DNA of 18,977 nt from the NCBI GenBank assembly GCA_963928645.1, contig CAWVGT010000202.1, forward strand, positions 1-18,977, in the 5' to 3' direction. The stretch comes from Fimadaptatus sp963928645 (GTDB lineage Bacteria > Bacillota > Clostridia > Christensenellales > Aristaeellaceae). The position numbers and the translations under genes were made by a program. Positions 6,679 through 13,715 of this stretch are shown piece after piece. The notes beneath the pieces are model-generated. The model was not told the origin of the DNA and ran no database searches. It saw nothing but the letters and a program-made list of their open reading frames with translations. The stretch's first letter is position 1; each line of letters starts with the position of its first letter.

Positions 6679-7542
6679 ATGCTGGATTACCGCATAGACA
6701 CGTTTCTGGCGCTGTGCGACTGCATGAACTACCGGCGCGCAGCCGATCGGCTGCACATATCGCAGCCCGCGGTCACGCAGCAGATACACAGCCTGGAGAG
6801 CCTGTACGACTGCAAGCTGTTCATATACCGCAACCACAGGCTGGAAAAGACCGATGCGGCGGGCGTGCTGGAGCGATACGCGCGCGCGGCGCGGCTGCAG
6901 GAGCAGAGCCTGCGGGCGAGCCTGGCGGGCGGCGGGCTGCACGAGCTGAGGATAGGCGCGACCAAGACGGTGGGGGACTACTTTCTGGGGGACTATATAT
7001 TCAGATATCTGAACCGGCGCGAGACCGCGCTGACGCTGATAGTGGACAACACGGAGCACCTGCTCAGGCTGCTGGAGTCGAACGAGCTGGACTTCGCGGT
7101 GGTGGAGGGCTTCTTTGACAAGGACCGGTTTGACAGCATACTGCTGCGGCGCGAGCCTTTCGTGGGCATATGCCGGCGCGCGCACCCGTTTGCGGGGCGC
7201 GAGATAGGCGTGGACGAGCTGATGCAGCAGACGATAATCCACCGCGAGCCCGGCTCGGGCACGCGCGCGATACTCGAGCAGGAGCTGACCGGCTACAACG
7301 AGTCGCTGCAGCGCTTCCCGCGCCACATCTGCATATCGAGCTTCAAGCTGATACTGGAGCTGGTCAAGCGCGGCTACGGCATATCGTTCGTATACGACAT
7401 ACTCGCGGATTCCGACCCGGAGCTGGCCAAATTCACGCTGCGCGGCGAGACCGTGGTGCGCGAGTTCAACATAGTCTATCTGAAGTACGCCGATCTGCGC
7501 GACAAGATACGCTGGTTCTTCGAGGACGGCGTGGATCTGTGA
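6679..7542 (+). CDS. LysR-family transcriptional regulator, divergent from the sulfite reductase fusion
   Basis: This 287-residue DNA-binding regulator has a winged helix-turn-helix at about residues 4-60 (AADRLHISQPAVTQQIHSLE), a linker helix, and a ligand-binding effector domain (about 85-287). In it, LRIGATKTVGDYFL starts the first lobe and LVKRGYGISFVYD lies near the C terminus. Length is normal. Start: ATG at 6679 with GGAGG 5 nt upstream. It faces the reductase gene across 135 bp with shared, overlapping promoters. The layout recalls B. subtilis CysL, a LysR regulator of sulfite reductase genes, so regulation of the neighbouring reductase is a reasonable inference. The effector molecule is unknown. 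Confidence 0.93.
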   Translation: MLDYRIDTFLALCDCMNYRRAADRLHISQPAVTQQIHSLESLYDCKLFIYRNHRLEKTDAAGVLERYARAARLQEQSLRASLAGGGLHELRIGATKTVGDYFLGDYIFRYLNRRETALTLIVDNTEHLLRLLESNELDFAVVEGFFDKDRFDSILLRREPFVGICRRAHPFAGREIGVDELMQQTIIHREPGSGTRAILEQELTGYNESLQRFPRHICISSFKLILELVKRGYGISFVYDILADSDPELAKFTLRGETVVREFNIVYLKYADLRDKIRWFFEDGVDL

Positions 7543-7978
7543 CGGGCGGCGGGCAGGGAGCCGCCGCCAGGGAACTGGCGGACGCGGGGTCGGGCGGGGG
7601 CCCGCCGCTACGGCATGGCCTGGCGCTGCCATGGCTCGCATGACTCCCGCTGCGCAGCCGGGTGGGGGGGGCAGGCGCGCCAGGAGATGGGTGCACGCCG
7701 CGTGTGCGGCGAATGCGCTCCGGATCGTGCGGCGGGGGAATAGCGCGCAGGTTTTGCAGGCGCATTTGGCATGCTTATGCGAGCGTACTGATGGCCGGCT
7801 TCAAATGCGCCGCAATTGGCGATGCGCATATAACACGCGACCGTACAAACCTCAGGACAGGCAAAATTGCGAAGCGAGGATAGCGCGCGTCGTGCCCGGC
7901 GCATGGGCGCATGTGCATAGGCGCGCACATGCAAGGCACGCGGATGACAAGACACAGCTGACGGGAGGACGAGGGTAT
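7543..7978 (+). other. 436-bp noncoding stretch with several hairpins
   Basis: No supported gene lies here, although the nitrilase reading frame stays open leftward to 7631; that upstream part has no domain similarity and an arginine-rich, out-of-character composition. Visible structures: the hairpin at 7564-7581, a run of eight G (7664-7671), CGCCGC-gtgt-GCGGCG (7696-7711), and GCATGTGC/GCACATGC with an 8-nt loop (7909-7932). A short AT-richer part at 7780-7870 may hold the nitrilase promoter, but I see no good hexamer pair. Confidence 0.45.
7564..7581 (+). terminator. Hairpin after the LysR gene, possible weak terminator
   Basis: CCGCCAG and CTGGCGG form a perfect 7-bp stem closed by a GGAA tetraloop, 21 nt after the LysR stop codon. 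There is no T-run; a further GGCGGG/CCCGCC repeat follows at about 7591-7606. This could be a Rho-dependent or non-canonical end, or only a GC-rich hairpin. Confidence 0.3.
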
Positions 7979-8767
7979 ATGAGGTTGAGTGTAGCGCAAC
8001 TGACGGCGGACGATTCGCTCGAGCGCAATATCGCGCGCACCGAACAGTGTGCGGCACAGGCCGGGGCGCTGGGCTGCGCCGCGGTGTGCCTGCCCGAGTG
8101 CAGCCTGACCGGCTACAGCCCGGACGCGGCCGCGGTACGCGCGCTGAGCGCGACTGATCCGGCGCTGGACGCAGTGGCGGACGCGGCGCGGCGGCATCGG
8201 ATCGACGTGCTGGCCGGGTTCATGGAGCGGCAGGGCGCGCGCCTGTACATTACCCATGGCCTGTTCCGGGCGGACGGCGCGCGCGCGTTCTACCGCAAGA
8301 CCCATCTGGGCGAGCGCGAGCGGCAGCGGTTCGAGCCGGGCGAGCGGCTGGAGGTATTCGAGCTGACCTGCGGCGTGCGGGTGGGCATGCAGCTGTGCGT
8401 GGAGGCCCACTTTCCCGAGGTGGCGCAGACGCTGTCGCTGCGCGGCGCGCAGGTGGTATTCGCGCCGCACGCCTCCCCGCTGCCGGCGGCGCGGCGGCGG
8501 GCGCTGTGGCAGCTGCTGATGCCTGTGCGCGCGTATGACAATCGCGTTTACATGGCCTGCTGCAACCAGTGGGACGGCGGGCGGTATGGTGGCGGCTGCC
8601 TGGTTGTCGGGCCGGACGGCGCGCTGGTCGCGGAGAGTTGGCGCGACGGGCTGGCGCTGGCGGCGTTCGAAGTCGACCTGGCGGCGCTGGAGCGCTATCG
8701 CGCGCAGGGGGATGATCTGCGGCGCCGCTATTATCCGGCGCAGCGGCGGGTGGAGCTGTATGACTAG
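7979..8767 (+). CDS. Carbon-nitrogen hydrolase (nitrilase superfamily)
   Basis: This 262-residue cytoplasmic enzyme should cleave a non-peptide C-N bond such as an amide, carbamoyl group or nitrile. The catalytic triad of the superfamily is complete: Glu40 in LPECSLTGY, Lys107 in YRKTHL and Cys140 in GMQLCVEAHFPE. The order, spacing and total length match single-domain amidase-type members. The ATG at 7979 is chosen because GGGAGG lies 10 nt upstream and the conserved first strand (MRLSVAQL) starts there. It stands alone, with noncoding DNA on both sides, so context gives no substrate. Omega-amidase, N-carbamoyl hydrolase and deaminated-glutathione amidase are all possible. No frameshift or missing residue is seen. 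Confidence 0.92.
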   Translation: MRLSVAQLTADDSLERNIARTEQCAAQAGALGCAAVCLPECSLTGYSPDAAAVRALSATDPALDAVADAARRHRIDVLAGFMERQGARLYITHGLFRADGARAFYRKTHLGERERQRFEPGERLEVFELTCGVRVGMQLCVEAHFPEVAQTLSLRGAQVVFAPHASPLPAARRRALWQLLMPVRAYDNRVYMACCNQWDGGRYGGGCLVVGPDGALVAESWRDGLALAAFEVDLAALERYRAQGDDLRRRYYPAQRRVELYD

Positions 8768-8812
8768 TTGACTGTAAGCGTATTTTGATCGCGCGATGTG
8801 TTTGATTAGGCG

Positions 8813-8827
8813 CAGCGGCGGCCGCTG
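8813..8827 (+). terminator. GC-rich hairpin after the nitrilase gene, possible terminator
   Basis: CAGCGGC and GCCGCTG face each other around a single G, so about five base pairs with a 5-nt loop can form. It lies 45 nt after the stop codon and is followed after 17 nt by TTTT. It is only weakly like an intrinsic terminator. Confidence 0.25.
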
Positions 8828-8848
8828 GTGCTTGCCGGCGTTTTGCGA

Positions 8849-8877
8849 TTGACAGCGTGTTTTTAGAAAGATATAAT
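8849..8877 (+). promoter_or_regulatory. Perfect consensus sigma-A promoter (TTGACA-N17-TATAAT)
   Basis: TTGACA (8849-8854) and TATAAT (8872-8877) are separated by exactly 17 nt, so both hexamers and the spacer are fully consensus. Transcription would start near 8884 and give a leader of about 27 nt containing GAGGGGAG before the ATG at 8911. It implies high basal expression of the secreted protein downstream. Confidence 0.9.
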
Positions 8878-8910
8878 ATATGTATATTGCGTTGAGGGGA
8901 GCGTGGATGT

Positions 8911-9849
8911 ATGAAAAAGACGGTATGCGCGCTGCTGGCGGCGGTGCTGCTCAGCGGCGGCGTGGCGCTGGCGCACGAGCAGGATGCGGTCGACCCTGTG
9001 CTCGCGGTAGTGGCCGCGCATGAGGATGCCGACGATCAGATCGAGGCGCTGCTGGAGCTGCGCGCGCGCGTGGACGCGATGATAGCGCAGATAGGCTCGG
9101 GCGACTATGCGCCGCTGGAGCGCAACGACATTAGCGAGGCCGTGACGCGCCTGCAGGAGCGCCTGGCCGAGCTGGGCTATTTGACGACCCGCATAAACGG
9201 CAAGTATGACAACGAGACCGTCAAGGCGGTAAAGCAGTTTGAAAAGGTGAACGGCCTGGACAACGACGGCAAGGCGTCGGTGCTGGACCAGCTGATACTG
9301 TTCTCGGACAGCGCGCTCAACAAGGACGGCGAGCGCCTGATCGCGCAGCCCGCCGAGGACGGGCCTGCGGCGCCCGGCGCGGACGAGCCTGAGGCCGAGC
9401 CGGCCAAGCCCGGCGCGGACGAGCCCGAGGCCGAGCCGGCCAAGCCCGGCGCGGACGGGCCCGAGACCGAACCAGCCAAGCCCGGCGCGGACGAGCCCGA
9501 GACCGAACCGGCCAAGCCCGGTGCGGACATATCCGCCGAGTACGCGCCGTTCGATTCCGCCGAGTACGCGGCCGACCCCGAGGCCTACGAGGGCCGCGCG
9601 GTGCTGCTGGAGGGCCGCGTGGTGCAGCTGCTGACCGCACAGGACGATGTGGGCGCGCTGGTGCTGCTGCTGGACGACATGCAGCGCGTGTACGTGGAGC
9701 TGGACGCGCGGTTGCTGGCGGACATGAGCGGCGGCGACTCGCTGGCGATCTGCGCGCGCATTGAGGGCACTTATGACTACACCACGCTGCAGGGCGGGGC
9801 GCGCACGCTGCCGCGAGCCGTGGCCGACAGCGTCGAGTCGCTGGGCTGA
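8911..9849 (+). CDS. Secreted peptidoglycan-binding-like protein with acidic/proline tandem repeat and OB-like C-terminal domain
   Basis: This is a 312-residue exported protein. Residues 1 to about 21 are a Sec signal peptide (MKKTVCALLAAVLL, likely cut after ALA). Residues about 71-125 resemble a PG_binding_1 domain: a helical ISEAVTRLQERLAELGYL followed by GKYDNETVKAVKQFEKVNGL. Residues 155-206 are four copies of PGAD(E/G)PE(A/T)EPAK plus a partial one, an acidic proline-rich stalk. Residues about 215-310 look like a small beta-rich OB-type domain (GRAVLLEGRVVQLL...ICARIEGTYDY). Inferred role: cell-wall-attached or wall-sensing protein; no catalytic motif is seen. It is transcribed alone from a perfect promoter and ends at a strong intrinsic terminator. 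The start ATG is 9 nt after GGGGAG; the domain labels are by eye. Confidence 0.85.
   Translation: MKKTVCALLAAVLLSGGVALAHEQDAVDPVLAVVAAHEDADDQIEALLELRARVDAMIAQIGSGDYAPLERNDISEAVTRLQERLAELGYLTTRINGKYDNETVKAVKQFEKVNGLDNDGKASVLDQLILFSDSALNKDGERLIAQPAEDGPAAPGADEPEAEPAKPGADEPEAEPAKPGADGPETEPAKPGADEPETEPAKPGADISAEYAPFDSAEYAADPEAYEGRAVLLEGRVVQLLTAQDDVGALVLLLDDMQRVYVELDARLLADMSGGDSLAICARIEGTYDYTTLQGGARTLPRAVADSVESLG
9373..9528 (+). repeat. In-frame 36-bp tandem repeat (4 full copies plus 12 bp)
   Basis: Units start at 9373, 9409, 9445 and 9481, with a partial unit from 9517. Each encodes a 12-residue PGADEPEAEPAK-type module. Units 1-2 share one variant (EAEP) and units 3-4 another (ETEP), which suggests pairwise duplication. 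Because the unit is a multiple of three, copy-number changes would keep the reading frame. Confidence 0.93.
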
Positions 9850-9863
9850 GCTAGGCCGAGCGC

Positions 9864-9917
9864 GGCCGGCAGGCAGGCCCGCCCCCTGACGGAGCGGGTC
9901 CGCGCTGCCGGCCTTTT
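9864..9917 (+). terminator. Intrinsic terminator of the secreted-protein gene
   Basis: GGCCGGCAG (9864-9872) and CTGCCGGCC (9905-9913) form a perfect 9-bp stem, with an inner GGCCCGC/GCGGGTC pairing, followed directly by TTTT. It begins 14 nt after the stop codon. Confidence 0.85.
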
Positions 9918-9961
9918 GCGTGGCGGCGCGCGTTAAACCGGGCGAACGCGCGCCGCACCGC

Positions 9962-9990
9962 TGGACAAACGCGCGGCGGTATGTTATAGT
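9962..9990 (+). promoter_or_regulatory. Promoter of the MATE gene (TGGACA-N17-TATAGT, extended -10)
   Basis: TGGACA (9962-9967), a 17-nt spacer and TATAGT (9985-9990) each differ from consensus by one base, and TG at 9982-9983 gives an extended -10. Transcription would start near 9997, about 74 nt before the start codon. Confidence 0.75.
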
Positions 9991-10002
9991 TAGTTGTTCT
10001 GA

Positions 10003-10062
10003 GGCGCGCGCGGCGCATCGCCGGACGCGCGCCGCATGCAAATGCGCGGCGCGCTGCGCCGC
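10003..10062 (+). promoter_or_regulatory. Structured 5' leader of the MATE gene (two strong hairpins)
   Basis: The first hairpin (10003-10033) pairs GGCGCGCG plus CGGC with GCCG plus CGCGCGCC, a 12-bp stem with a 2-nt bulge and a 5-nt loop. The second (10046-10062) pairs GCGGCGC with GCGCCGC around a 3-nt loop and stops one base before the AGGAAAGG ribosome binding site. The second helix may limit access to that site. No known riboswitch class was recognised. Confidence 0.5.
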
Positions 10063-10070
10063 AGGAAAGG

Positions 10071-11456
10071 ATGATAGCGCAAGTGGACGCCAAGGCAACT
10101 CGCTCCGAAAAGTTCGACCTGACGCGCGGCGGCATACTCAACAAGCTGCTGCTGGTCGCGCTGCCGATTATGGGCACGCAGATAGTGCAGATGGCCTACA
10201 ACATGACCGACATGTTCTGGCTGGGCAAGATAGGTAGCCACGCCGTGGCGGCGTCGGGCACGGTGGGCATGTACATGTGGCTGGCGTCGGCATTTCAGAT
10301 GCTGGCGCGCATAGGCGCCGAGATAGGCGTGTCGCAGAGCCTGGGCAAGGATCGGCTCGATGAGGCGGGCGTGTTCGCGGGCGCGGGGTTCTGGCTGTCG
10401 GTGGCGTTCGGGCTGCTGTTCGCGCTGGTGCTGTTCGTGTTCCGCGCGCCGCTGGTGGGGTTCTTCGCGATACAGGAGGCCGACGTCGTGGCCGACGCGA
10501 TCAGCTATATGGTCATAATCTGCATCGGCGTGCCGTTCACGTTCGTCACGGTCGCGGTGACCGGCATATTCAACGGCTGCGGCAACTCGCGCGTGCCGTT
10601 CATAATAAACCTGATCGGGCTGGGCGCCAACATGCTGCTCGACCCGCTGATGATACTGGGCCTGGGCTGGGGCGTGATAGGCGCGGCGGTGGCGACCGTG
10701 GCGGCGCAGATACTGGCCGGGGCGCTGTCGATAGCGGTGATGCTGAGCGCCAGGTTCAAGCCGCTGGTTCAGCTGAGCCTGGCAAGGCGGCCCTCGATGC
10801 GCCATTCGCTCAGGATACTGCACTGGTCGACGCCGGTGTGCGTGGAGAGCTTTTTCTTCACGTTCCTGTCGATGATAGTATCGCGCATGATAGCCGAATG
10901 GGGCGCGGGCGCGATTGCGGCGCAGAAGATCGGCGCGCAGGTGGAAAGCCTGTCGTGGCTGATCGCGGGCGGGTTCTCCTCGGCGATAAGCGCGTTCGTG
11001 GGCCAGAACTTTGGCGCAGGCCGGTGGCGGCGCGTGCATGCGGGCGTGCGCATAGCGTCGGTTGCGATGTCGCTGTGGGGCGTGGCGGTTACGCTGCTGC
11101 TGTACTTCGGTGGCGGCGCGATAATGAGCGTGTTCCTGCCGGGCGAGACCGAGTCGATTGCGGTGGGCACGTCGCTGCTGCGGGTGCTGGCGCTGTGCCA
11201 GATCGCGGGCTGCCTGGAAGGCGTGGCGTCGGGCGCGTTCCGCGGGCTGGGCCATACCACGCCGCCCTCGGCGATAAGCATCGCCACCAACCTGATGCGG
11301 GTGTTCCTGGCGTACTTCATGTCGCGCGGGCCGCTGGGATTGGACGGCATATGGTGGGGCATGAGCCTGGGCGCGCTGTTGCGCGGCGGCGGCATGTACG
11401 TGTGGTATCTGGTATATGCGCGCAATCAGCCCCGCGAGGACAGCGTTGCGGCCTGA
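10071..11456 (+). CDS. MATE-family multidrug efflux transporter
   Basis: This 461-residue inner-membrane antiporter of the multidrug and toxic compound extrusion family would export cationic drugs or metabolites using a Na+ or H+ gradient. Seen: the N-terminal signature GGILNKLLLVALPIMGTQIV with YNMTDMFWLG just after, about twelve hydrophobic segments, the mid-protein GCGNSRVPFIINLIGLGANM with its LDPLMI continuation, and the repeated second half with VGQNFGAGRW. Length is standard. The ATG at 10071 directly follows AGGAAAGG, so the spacing is tight; a GTG at 10083 is an alternative start that would give 12 nt. It has its own promoter and a hairpin-rich leader, which suggests post-initiation control. 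The substrate cannot be predicted. Confidence 0.94.
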   Translation: MIAQVDAKATRSEKFDLTRGGILNKLLLVALPIMGTQIVQMAYNMTDMFWLGKIGSHAVAASGTVGMYMWLASAFQMLARIGAEIGVSQSLGKDRLDEAGVFAGAGFWLSVAFGLLFALVLFVFRAPLVGFFAIQEADVVADAISYMVIICIGVPFTFVTVAVTGIFNGCGNSRVPFIINLIGLGANMLLDPLMILGLGWGVIGAAVATVAAQILAGALSIAVMLSARFKPLVQLSLARRPSMRHSLRILHWSTPVCVESFFFTFLSMIVSRMIAEWGAGAIAAQKIGAQVESLSWLIAGGFSSAISAFVGQNFGAGRWRRVHAGVRIASVAMSLWGVAVTLLLYFGGGAIMSVFLPGETESIAVGTSLLRVLALCQIAGCLEGVASGAFRGLGHTTPPSAISIATNLMRVFLAYFMSRGPLGLDGIWWGMSLGALLRGGGMYVWYLVYARNQPREDSVAA

Positions 11457-11623
11457 ACACGCTGGCCGGCAGGGCCGGGTACGCTCGCTGCCACGGCGCC
11501 GCGGCGGGCCGGCGCGCTATACCGGTGCGGTCTGTCCGCGAGCGATTGGGCGATGCCTGAACTCACTGATGCGGGCGCGTGATGCCTCCGACGCCGCGCA
11601 GCATGCTGTGACTTGAGAGGAGT

Positions 11624-11637
11624 GGTACCGTGGTACC
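11624..11637 (+). promoter_or_regulatory. Small hairpin that places the GTG start codon in its loop
   Basis: Two GGTACC palindromes are separated by GT, so GGTAC and GTACC can pair with a 4-nt loop CGTG that contains the GTG start at 11630. AGGAG (11618-11622) lies just upstream. The stem is only 5 bp, so its effect in vivo is speculative. Confidence 0.3.
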
Positions 11638-11965
11638 CAATGATATCGTGGGCCTTATCGTGGTGCTGGCCAGCTCCGGCGTGCTGATCGCGCTGGCGGC
11701 GGTGCTGTTGAGCGGCAGGGGCGCGTTCCTGATCGCCGGCTACAATACGATGTCAAAAGCGGAAAAGGCCCGCTGGGACGAGCGGGCGCTTTGCCGCTTT
11801 ATGGGCAAGGTGCTGCTGCCGATAGGCGTGCTGATGCCGCTGGTAGCGGTGGCGGGCATATTCGACCTGCCGTGGCTGGCGACCGCCTACGGCCTGGGCG
11901 TGGTGGCGCTCTGCGCGTTCGCCGTGATATACTGCAATACCGGGACCCGCTTTAGGCGGCGGTGA
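11630..11965 (+). CDS. DUF3784 family small membrane protein
   Basis: This 111-residue protein has three hydrophobic segments (about 7-28, 58-78 and 82-103) and the family's conserved cytoplasmic patch GAFLIAGYNTMSKAEKARWD followed by LCRFMGK. This matches DUF3784, a family of small integral membrane proteins of unknown function common in Firmicutes. The start is GTG at 11630, because AGGAG lies 7 nt upstream and no in-frame ATG precedes the first membrane segment. It ends in a basic tail (RFRRR). It lies between the MATE gene and a kinase gene on the same strand, with gaps of 173 and 89 bp, so operon membership is uncertain. Confidence 0.88.
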   Translation: MVPNDIVGLIVVLASSGVLIALAAVLLSGRGAFLIAGYNTMSKAEKARWDERALCRFMGKVLLPIGVLMPLVAVAGIFDLPWLATAYGLGVVALCAFAVIYCNTGTRFRRR

Positions 11966-12054
11966 CGGCGGGCCAACGCGGCGGAGGCCGCAGGGCGCGC
12001 GGTTGCCGCCGCCAGCCCTCGATAATGCGTATGTGAGTGCGGAAGTGAAAGCAT

Positions 12055-13026
12055 ATGGCCAACAAGACCACATTTTCATGCGACGAACTGCGCGAGCTGG
12101 CGCGCTGCTTTGACAGGGGCGAGCTGCGCAAGGGCGCGCCGATATCGGCGGGCAGCGTGGAGACCAACTACCTGCTGGAGCTCGATTCGGGCCGGTACGT
12201 GCTGCGCTACTACGAGGGCCGCACGCTGCGCCAGGTCGAATACGAGCGCGCGCTGCTGGACTACCTGAGCGCGCGGGGCTTTCCGTGCGCGCCGGGCATA
12301 GTGCCGCCGGACGGGCGCGTGCCAACGTATCGCGATAAGCCGTTCATGCTGTTTGAATACGTGCCGGGCGAGCACGTGGCCATGCCCAACCCGGCGCAGA
12401 CGCGCTCGCTGCTACGGCTGATAGCGCGGCTGAACGGGCTGACGCGGGGGCTGCGGCTGCCGGGCGGCGCGGCGCGGCTGACGTATCGCCCGGCGTGCAT
12501 GCTGGAGCTGGCCGAGCAGCGCGCGCAGCGACTGGGCACGGCGCAGGCGCGCGCCAAGCTGGACTGGTACCGAACCGCGCTGGCCGGGCTGGAGCTGCCG
12601 GAGGGCCTGGAGCAGGGCGTGTGCCACTGCGACTTCCACTACACGAACGTGCTGTACCGCGGCGACGAGGTGGCGGCGCTGCTGGACTTCGACGACGCCA
12701 ACGAGACCTGGCTGTACTTCGACATTGTGTCGGAGATAAACTTCTTCCGGCCGGGCTTTGACCACGACAGCTGGGCGAGCTTCGCGCCGGAGGCCGACGT
12801 GGTCGACCTTAATCAGGCGCGGGAGTACCTGGCCGTGTACGAACAGGTGCACCCGATACCGGCGCTGGATCGCGCGCACCTGTTTGACATACTCAAGCTG
12901 GGCATACTGGTGGACTGCATATGGTACTTTGACCGGGGCGCGCTACCCGACTTCTACGAGAAGCGCAAGCTGGACGCGCTCGACCGGTTGGGCCGGGAGC
13001 GGTTCAATCGGCTGCTTTGGGGTTGA
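12055..13026 (+). CDS. APH/choline-kinase-fold phosphotransferase (homoserine kinase II / SrkA-like)
   Basis: This 323-residue kinase has the aminoglycoside-phosphotransferase fold. Seen: an N-lobe with NYLLELDSGRYVLRYY (38-53), a hinge FMLFEYVPGEHV (97-108), the catalytic HCDFHYTN (His191, Asp193, Asn198) and the metal-binding LLDFDDA (Asp211, Asp213). The N-lobe Arg in YVLRYY replaces the usual Lys, as in homoserine kinase type II and SrkA relatives. The phosphoryl acceptor is unknown: homoserine, another small alcohol, an antibiotic and a protein are all possible. The ATG at 12055 has GGAAGTGA 6-9 nt upstream. The last seven codons and the stop lie inside the first copy of a tandem DNA repeat. 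It is transcribed on the plus strand and converges on the DUF5107 operon. Confidence 0.85.
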   Translation: MANKTTFSCDELRELARCFDRGELRKGAPISAGSVETNYLLELDSGRYVLRYYEGRTLRQVEYERALLDYLSARGFPCAPGIVPPDGRVPTYRDKPFMLFEYVPGEHVAMPNPAQTRSLLRLIARLNGLTRGLRLPGGAARLTYRPACMLELAEQRAQRLGTAQARAKLDWYRTALAGLELPEGLEQGVCHCDFHYTNVLYRGDEVAALLDFDDANETWLYFDIVSEINFFRPGFDHDSWASFAPEADVVDLNQAREYLAVYEQVHPIPALDRAHLFDILKLGILVDCIWYFDRGALPDFYEKRKLDALDRLGRERFNRLLWG

Positions 13027-13281
13027 GGGTGGATGCGCGGCCCGAGCGTGAGCTGCGCGCGGCGCGGCGAGTTCGAGCAACGGCTGGCGGCGGTTCAATC
13101 GGCTGCTCTGTGGTTGAGGCCGTCGAAATGCGCGGCCCGAGCGTGAGCTGCGCGGGGCGCGGCGAATACGAGCAACGGCTGGCAACGGTTCAATCAGCAG
13201 CTCAGTGGTTGAGGCCGTCGAAATGCGCGGCCCGAGCGTGAGCTGCGCGCGACGCGGCGAGTTCGGGCAACGGCTGGCGGC
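13001..13281 (+). repeat. Three tandem 91-95 bp repeats overlapping the kinase 3' end
   Basis: Copies begin with GGTTCAATC at 13001, 13092 and 13187; the first is 91 bp and the next two are 95 bp. All carry GCGCGGCCCGAGCGTGAGCT, a GGCGA(G/A)TNCG(A/G)GCAACGGCTGG block and a final GGC(G/A)(G/A)C. Copy 1 contains the last codons and stop of the kinase gene, and copies 2 and 3 keep the same frame with a TGA (RFNRLLCG and RFNQQLSG). Each also has TCAATC facing GGTTGA, able to form a small stem. The copies differ by scattered substitutions, so the duplication is not recent. Confidence 0.92.
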
Positions 13282-13629
13282 GGTGGGCGCGTGCAGCTGC
13301 GCGAATGCGGGTGCTTTATGATAGACTGGCGAATTGCAGGGTTTGGCGGACGCGGTTCATGAATCTGTGCTTGGTATGCAGAACGATATGTGCCCGCGGG
13401 CGGCGCCATGTATCCTGGATTTGCGCGGCTCGGCCTGGGGATGGGCCGTCATTTGGCAAGCTGGCCCGCGCCCGACTTCACATACGGGCAAAGCCGGCCG
13501 GGCGACGACGCCTCGACCGCCGCAGACATAAATAGCCTGAAAGCGCGGCTCCCGACGCCACAACCCCATACCGGCCCCTCATACAAATCGCGCAATCAAC
13601 CGGCGCGCATTCAGCCACACCGACAAATA
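13282..13629. other. Noncoding stretch between the repeats and the bidirectional terminator
   Basis: No supported gene lies in these 348 bp. Frames open here on either strand are short or run out of frame into the DUF5107 gene, and none shows domain-like sequence. There is an isolated TATGATAGACT (about 13317) that resembles a -10 element, without a convincing -35. The base composition falls toward 13530-13630. A small RNA cannot be excluded, but nothing specific supports one. Confidence 0.5.
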
Positions 13630-13666
13630 GGGCCGGCAGCGACTTCATTTGAGTCGCTGCCGGCCC
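13630..13666. terminator. Strong bidirectional terminator hairpin
   Basis: GGGCCGGCAGCGACT (13630-13644) pairs perfectly with AGTCGCTGCCGGCCC (13652-13666), a 15-bp stem with a 7-nt loop. On the minus strand it lies 49 nt after the DUF5107 stop and is followed by TATTTGTC. On the plus strand it is followed by GTTGTCAT. It separates convergent transcription units. Confidence 0.85.
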
Positions 13667-13715
13667 GTTGTCATACGCTCGGCGCAGGGCCCGCTCGCTG
13701 GGGGCGGCTTGCGCG

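Noticed and set aside
7631..7978. Upstream extension of the nitrilase reading frame
   Set aside because: The extra residues are Arg/Ala-rich without similarity, and the conserved first strand and a good ribosome binding site start at 7979.
13001..13281. CRISPR array
   Set aside because: The units are 91-95 bp and contiguous with no unique spacers, and there are no cas genes.
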